The notes: a model not told the origin generated them from the letters alone. DNA of 64,000 nucleotides from AWTP1-13 sp963797005 (GCA_963797005.1 CAWCOF010000011.1:1-64000); one strand, 5' to 3'; numbered from the stretch's first letter, positions 46,884 through 56,083 are shown. Program-made: numbers and translations.

Positions 46884-49478
46884 TCAGAAGCGCTTGAGCA
46901 GCCGCTCGAGATATTCGAGCTCGAGCATCGGCCGGGTGGGCTCGCCGAGGCGCCGGCGCAGCTCTTCCAGGATCTCTCGCGCGCGCTGGACGTCGATCTG
47001 ATCGGGCACTTTCACGCCGACGCCGGGATCGGGACCGTCGGTCCGCTGCGGCGGCCGGCCCAGCGGATCGAGCTCGCCCGGATTGCCGTTGAGGCCGAAG
47101 CGGGAGGGCATCTGGCGCAGCATCTGCTGGGCCATGTCGCGCGCGCCCTGCCGCAACTGCTCGAGTGCCTTGCCCTCTTGCTGGGAGGCGCCGTCGAGAT
47201 CGCCTTCCCGCAGCGCGCGCTCCGCGCGCCCCATGGCGTCGCCGGCACCCTTGAACTGCCCCGGCGGATTGAGCCCGAACTCGCGCATGCCGCGCTGCAG
47301 CCGCCCGAGCATATCGCGCAGCTGGCCCTGGCGGTCGCCCAGGGCACCCGGCTGGTTGCCGTCGCCCTCGCCTTGGCCGGGCTGCCCTTGCTGACCCTGA
47401 CCGCGCTGACCCTGCTGGCCACGCTGGCCTTGCTGGCCGCGCTGATCCTGCTGGCCGCGCTCGCCCTGACGACGCTGCTGACCGAAGGTGTCGTCGAGCA
47501 GCTGCTGCTGGCGGGTGATGATGTTGCCGAATTCGTCCATCATCTGGCCGAAGCGCTTGCTCTGGCCCTGATCTGCCATCCGGCCGGACTGCAGCCGGTC
47601 GAGCAGGTCGCGCAACTGGCTCAGCATCTGCTGGGCCATGTCGCGGTTGCCCGAGCGCGCCATGTTCTCGAGGTTCTTGAGCATCTGCTCTAGATCCTGC
47701 GAGGTCATGAACTGGTTGTTGCGATCGAGGCCCTGCATCGGCCGCTGGTTCTCGGCCTGTTTGGCAAGCTGATCGAGGAACTGTGCCAGCGCCTGCCGCA
47801 GCTCCTGCATGAGCCGCTGGATCTCTTTATCCGAGGCACCTTCCTGGAGCGCCTTGGAGAGCCTGTCCTGGGCCGCGCGCAGGGCGCGCTCCGCATCCGT
47901 GAGGTTGCCATCCTCGATGCGCAGCGCGGTGTGCCACAGCTGCGCGATCACGCTGTTGCGCGCGCTTCGCGACCCATCGCGCTGGAGACGCCAATAGGCG
48001 GAACGCAACGCGAGATAGACCTGCAGATCGTCGATGAACCCCGCCGGCTCGATGGTGAGGGCCTCGATGGCCCGGGCGACGCCCAGCCGGTCGCGCGGGT
48101 CCTCCACCAGCCGCCGCCTCTGCTCGACGACGGCGCGCGCCAGCGGCTTCGAGAAACGGCGCTCTGGCAGCACCACCTCGATCGGCACGCTGCGGCCGAT
48201 CTGCCCGGCAACGTCCTTGGCGACGAGCGTCAGCTCCACCTTGAGGCCGGCCCAGGGATGATCGCCGATCTCATGGAAGCTCTGTCCTTCGGCTTTCTTG
48301 GGATAGGCGCGAGGCAGCCTCAGCACCAGCGCAGGGGGCCGCTCGTAGGGCGGCCGGGGGCCCTTCTTGGCGTTCTCGGCACGCGCCCAGGCCGTCGACG
48401 ACGTGTCCTCCTTGGGTGCAAGCCGGCGAATGCGCGTCTCGGCGGAGACCACGCCGTAGTCGTCCTCGACCTTGAAGAAGATCTTGAAAGAGCCGCGCGG
48501 CGTGCGCTCAGGCTCTTTCGTCAGTGCGATCTTGGGCGGATGGTCGGGCGTGACCTGGAACTGCCAGGTCGCCAGCTCGGTGCCGCTGCTCGACACCGCG
48601 ACGCTCCCCGACTTGCGGACCTCGAGCTTGAGCTCCGACACGTCGGCGGGGTTTGCCCGCTCGGGCGCCTCGAGCTTGGAGGGCGCGGCCCCGTCCACGG
48701 CTGCGGGCACTTCGATCGCAAGTTTGCCGATGCCGGCGCCGCTCGCCCTCACAACGAGAACGCTGCGCTCCGGAATCTCGATTGGCCCGGCCGGCTGCGT
48801 CACCTCACGGGTCAGTCCGTGGGCGCCGTCGGCGAGCATGATGGGCGGTCTGCCGGTGTAGGCCGGCGGCGTGATCCACGCGTCGAGGCGGGCTTCGGCG
48901 CCCTTGGCCAGCGCCCCGAAGCGGAAGGCCGAGCGCAGACGGTCGGACGCGGTGTCACCGACAACCACGATCAGCGCGAAGACGCCGAGCAGCAGCAGGG
49001 CGCGCAGGGCGAAGGGATCGTAGCGGTCGGTGCGCGGGGTCGGCCGGCCGACACGCAGCCTGCCAAGGAGCGCGGCCAGCCTCGTGCGGTGCACGCGCCA
49101 CAGGGCCGCCGTGCGTGCATCCTCGGCGCCGAGCGACAGCGTGTCCTCATAGGAGGAAGCCGGCCGATGCCCGACACCGGAGACGCTCTCGACCCGGCGG
49201 ATGGCCTGCTCCCGGGAGGGCCAGCGCACCCGCACGGTGGCTAGCAGAGCCGCGGCAAATGCCAGCCCGAATACGGCAAGCACGATCTTGTGCGGCAACT
49301 CCGGCAGCCGCGGCCACAGGCCCACCAGCGACACAGCGATGAACACGCCAGCCAGGCCAAGGGCCAGCCAAGCCCGCGGCCACAGTTGCTCGAACAGGAG
49401 CGCCCACTTGCTCAGGCGCACCTTGCGCTCGAACGCGCGCTCCAGGGGGATAGATGGTGTCTGCTGCCGACCCGCCAT
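46884..49478 (-). CDS. TIGR02302/DUF4175-like Gln-rich membrane protein
   Basis: About 864 residues (ATG at 49478; a GTG 9 bp upstream is possible). Two to three N-terminal membrane helices (WLALGLAGVFIAVSLVGLW, IVLAVFGLAFAAALLATV, LRALLLLGVFALIVVVG). A long soluble region follows, then a helical part with QDLEQMLKNLENMARSGN, a low-complexity Gln/Gly/Arg block (about 705-740) and a final MLELEYLERLLKRF. This layout matches the alphaproteobacterial family TIGR02302, of unknown function. Confidence 0.85.
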   Translation of the reverse strand: MAGRQQTPSIPLERAFERKVRLSKWALLFEQLWPRAWLALGLAGVFIAVSLVGLWPRLPELPHKIVLAVFGLAFAAALLATVRVRWPSREQAIRRVESVSGVGHRPASSYEDTLSLGAEDARTAALWRVHRTRLAALLGRLRVGRPTPRTDRYDPFALRALLLLGVFALIVVVGDTASDRLRSAFRFGALAKGAEARLDAWITPPAYTGRPPIMLADGAHGLTREVTQPAGPIEIPERSVLVVRASGAGIGKLAIEVPAAVDGAAPSKLEAPERANPADVSELKLEVRKSGSVAVSSSGTELATWQFQVTPDHPPKIALTKEPERTPRGSFKIFFKVEDDYGVVSAETRIRRLAPKEDTSSTAWARAENAKKGPRPPYERPPALVLRLPRAYPKKAEGQSFHEIGDHPWAGLKVELTLVAKDVAGQIGRSVPIEVVLPERRFSKPLARAVVEQRRRLVEDPRDRLGVARAIEALTIEPAGFIDDLQVYLALRSAYWRLQRDGSRSARNSVIAQLWHTALRIEDGNLTDAERALRAAQDRLSKALQEGASDKEIQRLMQELRQALAQFLDQLAKQAENQRPMQGLDRNNQFMTSQDLEQMLKNLENMARSGNRDMAQQMLSQLRDLLDRLQSGRMADQGQSKRFGQMMDEFGNIITRQQQLLDDTFGQQRRQGERGQQDQRGQQGQRGQQGQRGQGQQGQPGQGEGDGNQPGALGDRQGQLRDMLGRLQRGMREFGLNPPGQFKGAGDAMGRAERALREGDLDGASQQEGKALEQLRQGARDMAQQMLRQMPSRFGLNGNPGELDPLGRPPQRTDGPDPGVGVKVPDQIDVQRAREILEELRRRLGEPTRPMLELEYLERLLKRF

Positions 49479-49487
49479 GCAAGCCAC

Positions 49488-49885
49488 TCTACCATGCCGC
49501 GGGCACGTGCGCCCGACACATCAACAACGGAATTCGCCGTCGTCAGGTTGCTGGGCCAATCGTGGCGCGGCAAAGGCGCGCCTGAAGGGGGGTGCAGGCA
49601 ATCACAGCACCTGCCGCATCGGAACCGAGCATACTCCGCCGCGACTGCCGCCGGAATGGCGTTCTAGGCGCGTGGCGCGCCGCGACGGCGCATCTCCTGC
49701 GGCCGAATAAAATGGGACTACGTTTCGAAAGCGCGCTGCCTGGGACATTTTTGTCCTTATCTTGCGCCAATATCTACCGCAACAGGGTATTTCATTCTAT
49801 TTCTGTGATCGGCGCCCGTGCGGCGCCGCGGCCCGGTCCCACCCCTTGCCCGAACCGGCCTGGGTCGCCGCGGAGAGCTTCGATC
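49488..49885. other. Gene-free promoter region
   Basis: About 400 bp between the divergent TIGR02302-like gene and the ferredoxin gene. A relatively AT-rich stretch near 49745-49800 (gacatttttgtccttatc... aatatctaccg) is the likeliest place for the ferredoxin/cysG promoter. No gene or repeat is seen. Confidence 0.45.
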
Positions 49886-50221
49886 ATGAGCAAGAAGAGG
49901 GTGAAGGCGATGGGGGTCATCAGGGTCAGGGATCCGGCGGGCCACACGCACGTGGTCGAGGCCGTGTCGGGCTGGCGGGTGATGGAGTTGATCCGCGACC
50001 ACGGCCTGCCGATCGAGGCGCAATGCGGCGGCGCCTGTGCCTGCGCCACCTGCCACGTGCATGTGTCTCCCGGCTGGGCGCCGACGCTGCATCCCGCCAC
50101 CGACGACGAGGAGGCGATGCTCGACCAGCTGCCCGCTGTCGCCCAGACCTCGCGGCTCAGCTGCCAGATCATCTGGGATGATCATCTGGACGGCCTGGAA
50201 CTGGCGCTCCCTGGAGCCTGA
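49886..50221 (+). CDS. 2Fe-2S ferredoxin (adrenodoxin type)
   Basis: A 111-residue electron carrier. The cluster motif is C-x5-C-x2-C in QCGGACACATCHVHV, with the fourth Cys in RLSCQI near the C-terminus. MGVIRVRDPAGHTHVVEAVSGWRVMELIRDHGL is typical of the bacterial adrenodoxin-like group. It sits 3 bp before cysG, so it may feed electrons to the sulfite reductase encoded in the same operon (inference). Confidence 0.9.
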   Translation: MSKKRVKAMGVIRVRDPAGHTHVVEAVSGWRVMELIRDHGLPIEAQCGGACACATCHVHVSPGWAPTLHPATDDEEAMLDQLPAVAQTSRLSCQIIWDDHLDGLELALPGA

Positions 50222-50224
50222 CCC

Positions 50225-51673
50225 ATGAAATATTTCCCGCTGTTCACCGACCTGGACAATGCCGACGTCGTGATCGCCGGCGGTGGCGAGCAGGCCGCAC
50301 AGAAAGTGCGGCTGTTGCTCAAGACGCCGGCGCGCATCACGGTCATCGCCGAGACGGTCACCGATGAGCTGCGCTCGCTTGGCGAGGACGGCACCATCAT
50401 GATCCTGCCGCGCGCCTTCCGTCCGGATGATCTCGACGGCAGCCGCCTCGTCTATGCCGCCACGGCAGACCGCGCCCGCGATGCCGCGGTCTCAGCCGCC
50501 GCGCAGACGCGCGGCATTCCCGTCAACGTGGTCGATGCGCCGACGCTCTCCACCTTCATCACGCCGGCCATCGTCGACCGCGATCCGGTGACGGTGGCCA
50601 TCGGCACGGAGGGTGCCGCACCCGTGCTCGCACGCGAGATCAAGACCAAGCTCGAAGCGTGGCTGCCGGCCAACCTCGGCGCACTCGCGGCACGGGCGCA
50701 AAGCCTGCGCGATCTCGTCGCCGAGAAAATCCCCGATGTCCCCGCACGCCGCCGACTGTGGGAGCGCCTGCTCTCGGGGCCCTTCCGCCACGCCGTGCTG
50801 AATGGTGCCGACACCGAGGCTGGCCGCATCCTTGCCACGGCGCTCCAAGGCGGGGAAATGCCCGCCATTGGTCGCGTGGCGCTGATCGGCTGCGGCCCCG
50901 GCGATCCCGATCTCCTCACTTTGAAGGCGCTGCAGCGGCTGCAGGAAGCGGACGTGCTGGTCGTGGACCTGCTGGTGAACCCCAAGATCCTCGAGTATGC
51001 GCGGCGCGACGCCGAGCGCATCTTCGTGGGCAAGACGCCGGGCGGCCCGACCACCGCGCAGGCCGAAATCGACCGCATCCTGGTGCGCGAGGCCCAGGCC
51101 GGCAAGGTCGTGGCGCGTCTCAAGGGCGGCGATCCCTTCATCTTCGGGCGCGCCGCGGAGGAGATGGTAGCGTTACAGGCGGCCGGCATCAGCGTCGAGG
51201 TGGTGCCGGGCGTGACGGCGGCACACGCGTGCGCCGCGCGCATCGGCCTGCCCGTGACCTTGCGCGAGCGCGTGCGCCAGTTCTCCGTCGTCACCGGCAC
51301 CACCGCCGACGGCGCGCCCGACCTCGATTGGCAGGCGCTGGCCAGAAAGGGCTCGGCCTTCGCCATCTACATGGGCGTCGGCAATGCGCCCGTCGTGCGC
51401 GGCAGACTGTTGAGCGCGGGCGCCGATCCGGCGACGCCGGTCGTGATCGTCGAGAACGGCACGCACGACAACGAGCGCGCCTTCGCCACCACGCTCGCCG
51501 ATATCACCAACTGCATCGACGAGCACGCCATCGCCGGCCCGGCCGTCATCTTCGTCGGCCTCGACTGGGCCCATGCGGGCCTGGCGCGGCCGGCGACGGT
51601 GACCGTGCATCAGCGCCGGCGCCGTGCGTCCTGCACCAACCTCGAATCCCCCGCCGTGGAGACCACACCATGA
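50225..51673 (+). CDS. cysG: CysG, siroheme synthase (multifunctional)
   Basis: Makes siroheme from uroporphyrinogen III. 482 residues: the N-terminal domain is the NAD-dependent dehydrogenase/ferrochelatase (DVVIAGGGEQAAQKVRLLL), and the C-terminal domain is the SAM uroporphyrinogen methyltransferase (LIGCGPGDPDLLTLKALQRL, VVARLKGGDPFIFGRAAEE). Siroheme is the cofactor of the sulfite reductase downstream. The stop overlaps the next ATG (ATGA). Confidence 0.95.
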   Translation: MKYFPLFTDLDNADVVIAGGGEQAAQKVRLLLKTPARITVIAETVTDELRSLGEDGTIMILPRAFRPDDLDGSRLVYAATADRARDAAVSAAAQTRGIPVNVVDAPTLSTFITPAIVDRDPVTVAIGTEGAAPVLAREIKTKLEAWLPANLGALAARAQSLRDLVAEKIPDVPARRRLWERLLSGPFRHAVLNGADTEAGRILATALQGGEMPAIGRVALIGCGPGDPDLLTLKALQRLQEADVLVVDLLVNPKILEYARRDAERIFVGKTPGGPTTAQAEIDRILVREAQAGKVVARLKGGDPFIFGRAAEEMVALQAAGISVEVVPGVTAAHACAARIGLPVTLRERVRQFSVVTGTTADGAPDLDWQALARKGSAFAIYMGVGNAPVVRGRLLSAGADPATPVVIVENGTHDNERAFATTLADITNCIDEHAIAGPAVIFVGLDWAHAGLARPATVTVHQRRRRASCTNLESPAVETTP

Positions 51674-52149
51674 GCAAGAGCGCCCCGCAGACCTCCGCCC
51701 TCACCGCCAACCGGCTCGGCGACGGCGTCGTCGTCTTCCTCGACGGCAGCGGCGACTGGACCACGGACATATCGGCAGCCGTCGTCGCACGCACACCCGA
51801 GGAGGCACGCGCGCTCGAGGCCCGCGGGGCGCGCGATGCCGCGCGCAACCTGGTGGTCGACCCCTATCTGGTCGAGGTGCGCGAGGGCGTGGACGGCCTG
51901 GCCCCGGTGCGCATGCGCGAGCGCGAGCGCGTCGCCGGCCCCAGCATCCTCGGTGACGTGCCGGGCTACACCTCTCCCTCTCCCCGCGCTACGCCAGCCC
52001 CTCCATACGCGCCTTCAGCGCGGGGAGAGGGTCGGGGTGAGGGGCAGCCCCTTGCTCCAGCGATTGCGCATGTCGCTGCCCCTCACCCTAGCCCTCTCCC
52101 CGTGAAAAGCGGGGAGAGGGGATTCCGTCGCGCGACGGAGGCAGCGTGA
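51670..52149 (+). CDS. DUF2849 protein with a repeat-encoded C-terminal tail
   Basis: A small protein of the sulfite-reductase operon. Residues 1-100 form the family domain (LTANRLGDGVVVFLDGSGDWTTD ... RERVAGPSILGDVPGYT). Residues about 101-151 are encoded by a copy of the composite palindrome (SPSPRATPAPPYAPS.. RGEGQPLAP.. HPSPLPVKSGERG), read in frame to a stop just before cysI. The ancestral gene was probably about 100-110 codons and ended earlier. Overlaps cysG by 4 bp. Confidence 0.9.
   Translation: MSKSAPQTSALTANRLGDGVVVFLDGSGDWTTDISAAVVARTPEEARALEARGARDAARNLVVDPYLVEVREGVDGLAPVRMRERERVAGPSILGDVPGYTSPSPRATPAPPYAPSARGEGRGEGQPLAPAIAHVAAPHPSPLPVKSGERGFRRATEAA
51972..52122. repeat. Composite palindrome inside the DUF2849 gene
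   Basis: A 151-bp copy with both hairpins: ccctctccccgcgc ... gcgcggggagaggg, the pairing strings ggggtgaggggcag and ctgcccctcaccct, then ccctctccccgtgaaaagcggggagaggg. It replaces the 3' end of the DUF2849 reading frame without stopping it. Confidence 0.85.
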
Positions 52150-52150
52150 G

Positions 52151-53791
52151 ATGTACCGCTATGACGAGTTCGACGCTGAATTCGTGCGCCAGCGCGTGGC
52201 GCAGTTCGCCGACCAGGTCTCCCGCCGCCTGTCGGGCGCGCTGACCGAGGACGAGTTCAAACCGCTGCGCCTGCGCAACGGCGTCTACCTCCAGCTGCAC
52301 GCCTACATGCTGCGCATCGCCATTCCTTACGGCACGCTCTCCTCGCGCCAGGTGCGCAAGCTCGCGCACATCGCAAGGCGCTATGACCGGGGCTACGGAC
52401 ATTTCACGACGCGCCAGAACCTGCAGTTCAACTGGCCGAGCCTCGAGGACATTCCGGCGATCCTCTCGGAGCTGGCCGAGGTGGAGATGCACGCCATCCA
52501 GACCAGCGGCAACTGCATCCGCAACGTCACCGCCGATCATTTTGCCGGCGCCACGGCCGAGGAGGTGGTGGACCCCAGGCCCTACGCCGAAATCATCCGC
52601 CAGTGGTCGTCGCTGCACCCCGAGTTCAGCTTCCTGCCGCGCAAGTTCAAGGTGGCGGTGACGGCGGCCGAGCACGACCGCGCGGCCATCAAAGTGCACG
52701 ACATCGGCCTGGTGGCGAAGCGGCTCGGCAACGGCGGCATCGGCTTTGCCGTCTGGGTCGGCGGCGGGCAGGGACGGACGCCGATGCTGGCCGAGCTGAT
52801 CCGCGACGACCTGCCCGAGGAAGACCTGCTCAGCTACCTCGAGGCCGTCCTGCGCGTCTACAATCTCCACGGCCGGCGCGACAACATCTACAAGGCGCGC
52901 ATCAAGATCCTGTTGAACGATCTCGGCGCCGAGACGTTCGCGCGCGAGGTCGACGCGGAGTGGCAGCGCATCCGAGATGGCGCGCTCAAGCTGCCCGAGG
53001 CCGAGGTGCGGCGCATCGAGGCCTACTTCGCCCCGCCGTCGTTTACCGCCCGCTCCGCGAAGGCTGCTCTGCGCCCGGCCGACCGCGCCTTCGATCGCTG
53101 GGTGAGCCGCAATACGCACGCGCACAAGGAGCCGGGCTATGCCATCGTCACCATCTCGCTGAAGCCGATCGGCGGCGTGCCGGGCGATGCCTCCGCCGAG
53201 CAGATGGAGGCCATTGCCGACCTGGCGGAGCGCCATTCATTCGACGAGGTGCGTGTCACCCACGAGCAGAACCTGGTGCTGCCGCATGTGGCCAAGGGCG
53301 ACCTGTGGGACGTCTATGAGGGTTTGAAGGCGATCGGCCTCGCCGAGGCCAACGCCGGGCTCGCCACCGACATCATCGCCTGCCCGGGTCTCGACTACTG
53401 CGCGCTCGCCAATGCCCGCTCGATCCCGATCGCGCAACGCATCTCCGAGCGACTGGCAGCGCGACAGGAGGCCGTCGGCGACCTCAAGATCAAGATCTCC
53501 GGTTGCATCAACGCCTGCGGCCACCACCACGTCGGCCACATCGGCATCCTCGGCGTCGAGAAGCGGGGCGAGGAGCACTACCAGCTCCTGCTCGGCGGCT
53601 CCGGCGACCAGGACGCCGCGCTCGGCGCCATCACCGGGCCGGGCTTCGGGCCGGACGGCATCGTCGACGCGGTGGAGACGGTGGTGGACACGTACCTGAA
53701 GCTGCGCGCAGGCCCCGCCGAGACATTCCTCGCCGCTTACGGCCGCCTCGGCGCCTCGCCCTTCAAGGAGGCGCTCTATGCCGCCGCGTGA
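52151..53791 (+). CDS. cysI: CysI-type sulfite/nitrite reductase hemoprotein
   Basis: Siroheme/4Fe-4S reductase of assimilatory sulfate reduction, 546 residues. The cluster-siroheme cysteines are in CPGLDYC (C411, C417) and SGCINACGHHH (C452, C456), a C-x5-C ... C-x3-C arrangement typical of the family. FTTRQNLQFNW and TSGNCIRNVT mark the ferredoxin-like half-domains. The start lies 2 bp after the DUF2849 stop. Whether sulfite or nitrite is the true substrate is settled toward sulfite by the operon. Confidence 0.95.
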   Translation: MYRYDEFDAEFVRQRVAQFADQVSRRLSGALTEDEFKPLRLRNGVYLQLHAYMLRIAIPYGTLSSRQVRKLAHIARRYDRGYGHFTTRQNLQFNWPSLEDIPAILSELAEVEMHAIQTSGNCIRNVTADHFAGATAEEVVDPRPYAEIIRQWSSLHPEFSFLPRKFKVAVTAAEHDRAAIKVHDIGLVAKRLGNGGIGFAVWVGGGQGRTPMLAELIRDDLPEEDLLSYLEAVLRVYNLHGRRDNIYKARIKILLNDLGAETFAREVDAEWQRIRDGALKLPEAEVRRIEAYFAPPSFTARSAKAALRPADRAFDRWVSRNTHAHKEPGYAIVTISLKPIGGVPGDASAEQMEAIADLAERHSFDEVRVTHEQNLVLPHVAKGDLWDVYEGLKAIGLAEANAGLATDIIACPGLDYCALANARSIPIAQRISERLAARQEAVGDLKIKISGCINACGHHHVGHIGILGVEKRGEEHYQLLLGGSGDQDAALGAITGPGFGPDGIVDAVETVVDTYLKLRAGPAETFLAAYGRLGASPFKEALYAAA

Positions 53792-54476
53792 GACAACTGT
53801 GTCTCCCTCTCCCCGCGCATCGCAGACCTCCCCGCGCGCTCCATCGGCGCGGGGAGAGGGTCGGGGTGAGGGGCGGCGGCAAACACCAGCGCCGGCGCAA
53901 GCTTCTGCCCCTCACCCTAACCCTCTCCCCACTGAAAAGTGGGGAGAGGGGATCCGCGGCGCCATCTGGAAGGACGGCGCGTTTTGGCCAGATGGTTGGA
54001 TGCGCGTCGCGGATACGGAGCCGCTGCCCGATGCGCCCGCGATGGTATCGAAGAAGCGATGGCTGGCAGAGCGCGATGGGCTCGCCGTACGCTCGGCGCC
54101 GCTCGGCCTGCTGATCGCGGCCGGCGAGGCGATCGACGACATCGCCGCGGACCTTGGCCGCTTCGCGCTGATCGCCCTCGATTTCCCGAAGTTCGCCGAC
54201 GGGCGCGCCTTCTCCACCGCACGGCTGCTGCGCGAGAAATTCGGCTACGCCGGCGAGCTGCGCGCCGTCGGCAACGTGCTGTCGGACCAGATTCCTTATA
54301 TGCGTCGGGTCGGCTTCGACAGCTTCGAGGTGACGCACACGCCCACGCGCCGGGCGCTGATCGAGGGCCGCATTCTAGAAGTCACGCTCTACTACCAGCC
54401 GGCCGGCGTCGCCGAGCCACCCGCCGGCACGCGACCATGGCACCGGCGCCGCCCAATGGCGAATGAGCGCCCATGA
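53778..54476 (+). CDS. DUF934 protein with repeat insertion near its N-terminus
   Basis: A 232-residue protein found beside sulfite reductases; DUF934 function is not established. The start overlaps cysI by 14 bp. Residues about 9-58 (SPSPRASQTSPRAPS ... NPLPTEKWGEG) are encoded by a composite palindrome. The family-like sequence resumes at IWKDGAFWPDGWMRVAD and continues with LIALDFPKFADGRAFSTARLLREKF. No start codon lies between repeat and domain, so translation must pass through the repeat. cysH does not follow. Confidence 0.9.
   Translation: MPPRETTVSPSPRASQTSPRAPSARGEGRGEGRRQTPAPAQASAPHPNPLPTEKWGEGIRGAIWKDGAFWPDGWMRVADTEPLPDAPAMVSKKRWLAERDGLAVRSAPLGLLIAAGEAIDDIAADLGRFALIALDFPKFADGRAFSTARLLREKFGYAGELRAVGNVLSDQIPYMRRVGFDSFEVTHTPTRRALIEGRILEVTLYYQPAGVAEPPAGTRPWHRRRPMANERP
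53802..53952. repeat. Composite palindrome inside the DUF934 gene
   Basis: Another 151-bp copy: ccctctccccgcgc...gcgcggggagaggg, ggggtgaggggcg, spacer, ctgcccctcaccctaacc, then ccctctccccactgaaaagtggggagaggg. It sits inside the 5' part of the DUF934 coding region, in frame. Confidence 0.87.
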
Positions 54477-54535
54477 TCCAACGATTGCGGACGTTGCTTG
54501 AGGCTGAGTGGCTGCTACGCCCGACCCTCGCCGCC

Positions 54536-54985
54536 TCAATACCGCTTCGGCCCCTCGGGCGGGCGGGTGAGCTCGGCCTCGATGTCGACCGTACGGCAAT
54601 TCTTGGAGGCGAGGTGGCGGTTGTAAGCCTCGATCTTGGCGCGCTCGCGGGCGTAGTTCGCCTCCCGATCCGCGTCGGCCGATGAGCCCCCGAAAAGCAA
54701 GGGCAGCCACGTCTGCATGGTGGTGGAGGTACCCGAGGGCGCATCGCGACCGTGGCCGTCCCTCAGCCGGGCGATCGTGATCTGCATCGAGCCGGTCAGG
54801 CGCTTGCAGCCGAGCGCCTTCTCGGCTTCGCTCATCTCGTAGTGGCCGTTGCGCATGGCGCCGCTCTCCTGCGGCTGGCCGATGCGGCTCTTCTCCTTGA
54901 AGGACGGTGGTGTGTATCCCGGCACGGCGGCCGCGCAGGCTGTGAGCAGGAGAGCCGGAGCGAGGAGTGTGAGACGGGCGCGCAT
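54536..54985 (-). CDS. Hypothetical lipoprotein
   Basis: A 149-residue protein with lipobox LLTAC (Cys17) after MRARLTLLAPALL. The mature part is basic and polar with two further cysteines (ALGCKRLTG and SKNCRTVD) that could pair. It is convergent with the DUF934 gene. No family recognised. Confidence 0.78.
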   Translation of the reverse strand: MRARLTLLAPALLLTACAAAVPGYTPPSFKEKSRIGQPQESGAMRNGHYEMSEAEKALGCKRLTGSMQITIARLRDGHGRDAPSGTSTTMQTWLPLLFGGSSADADREANYARERAKIEAYNRHLASKNCRTVDIEAELTRPPEGPKRY

Positions 54986-55110
54986 CAGCGGGAGGTTTTG
55001 CGAGATTCGCCGTCACCTTGGCCATCTAAACGTGGCGGGCGGAGGGCGTCTGGCGTAGGACTGTGGCAACGGAGCCTTTCCGGGAAGGCCACCAAAGTAC
55101 GGAGGATAGT

Positions 55111-55533
55111 GTGCCGCAGAAGATCACCAGAAGCGTCAAGTCCATGGTGGAGGCCGCCAAGAGCGAGATCGAGGAGATCGAGGCGGCGGATGCCGTGAAG
55201 CTGGCAGGCCGCGAGGACGTGGTGCTGGTCGACATCCGCGACGTGCGCGAGCTCGGCCGCGACGGCAAGGTACCGGGCGCCCTCCACGCCCCGCGCGGCA
55301 TGCTGGAGTTCTGGATCGACCCCGACAGCACCTACTTCAAGCCGGTATTCGGCCAGGACAAGAAGTACGTGTTCTTCTGTGCCGGCGGCCTGCGCTCCGC
55401 GCTCGCCGCCAAGACGGCGCAGGACATGGGGCTCAAGCCCGTCGCCCACATCCTCGGCGGCTTCAAGGGCTGGAAGGATGCAGGCGGCCCGGTCGCGACG
55501 CCGGAGAAGATGCCGGGCGAGGGCAAGAAGTGA
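55111..55533 (+). CDS. Rhodanese-domain sulfurtransferase
   Basis: A single rhodanese domain with the active loop FFCAGGLRSALA (catalytic Cys followed by Arg) and the typical VDIRDVRELGRDG entry. The GTG start at 55111 is preceded by ggagga. Single-domain rhodaneses transfer sulfane sulfur, often in thiosulfate or sulfur-carrier metabolism; the substrate here is unknown. Confidence 0.9.
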   Translation: MPQKITRSVKSMVEAAKSEIEEIEAADAVKLAGREDVVLVDIRDVRELGRDGKVPGALHAPRGMLEFWIDPDSTYFKPVFGQDKKYVFFCAGGLRSALAAKTAQDMGLKPVAHILGGFKGWKDAGGPVATPEKMPGEGKK

Positions 55534-55534
55534 G

Positions 55535-55608
55535 GGGGTCAGGGAACAGGTTTCAGGTGCCCGATGCTGATACCGGCCTCTAGAACCTGAACCCTGACAC
55601 CTGACCCC
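55535..55608. repeat. Hairpin repeat between rhodanese and msrB
   Basis: Arms ggggtcagg...ggtttcaggt and acctgaaccctgacacctgacccc form an imperfect stem of about 20 bp. It could serve as an attenuator or terminator in the intergenic space, and it has the shape of another dispersed palindrome. Confidence 0.6.
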
Positions 55609-55633
55609 TACACCACTGCGCCAGGAGGCAGAC

Positions 55634-56035
55634 ATGGCGACCAAGCAATATCCCGTCACGCACTCGGAAGCGGAATGGAAGAAGCTGCTCACGCCGGAGC
55701 AGTACGCGATCATGCGCGAGCATGGCACCGAGGCGCCCGGAAGTTGCGCGCTCAACTTCGAGAAGCGCCCCGGCACATTCATTTGCGCCGGCTGCGATCA
55801 GCCCCTGTTCGTCGCCAAGCGAAAATTCGAAAGCGGCACGGGCTGGCCTTCCTTCAACGACCCGGTCGAAGGCTCGGTGGAGACGTCGGAGGACTCGAGC
55901 TACGGCATGGTCCGCACCGAAGCGCATTGCAGCCGCTGCGGCAGCCATCTCGGCCACGTATTCGACGACGGCCCGCCCCCGACGGGCTTGCGCTACTGCA
56001 TCAACGGCATCGCCATGAAGTTCCTGCCGGAGTAA
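55634..56035 (+). CDS. msrB: MsrB, methionine-R-sulfoxide reductase
   Basis: Repairs methionine-R-sulfoxide. 133 residues: zinc-binding ICAGC and HCSRC pairs, the SGTGWPSF motif, and the catalytic Cys in RYCINGIA. Complete and typical in length. Confidence 0.96.
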   Translation: MATKQYPVTHSEAEWKKLLTPEQYAIMREHGTEAPGSCALNFEKRPGTFICAGCDQPLFVAKRKFESGTGWPSFNDPVEGSVETSEDSSYGMVRTEAHCSRCGSHLGHVFDDGPPPTGLRYCINGIAMKFLPE

Positions 56036-56050
56036 AGCTCACATAAGCTC

Positions 56051-56083
56051 CGTCATGGCCGGGCTTTAGTCCCGGCCATCCAT
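56051..56083. repeat. REP-like palindrome, left of the GIY-YIG gene
   Basis: The core atggccggg-ctttagt-cccggccat (56055-56079), with flanking cgtc and ccatt, is in the same family as the inverted copy at 56501. It also resembles the atggtcggg-cttgt-cccgaccat element near 58516. Confidence 0.75.
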
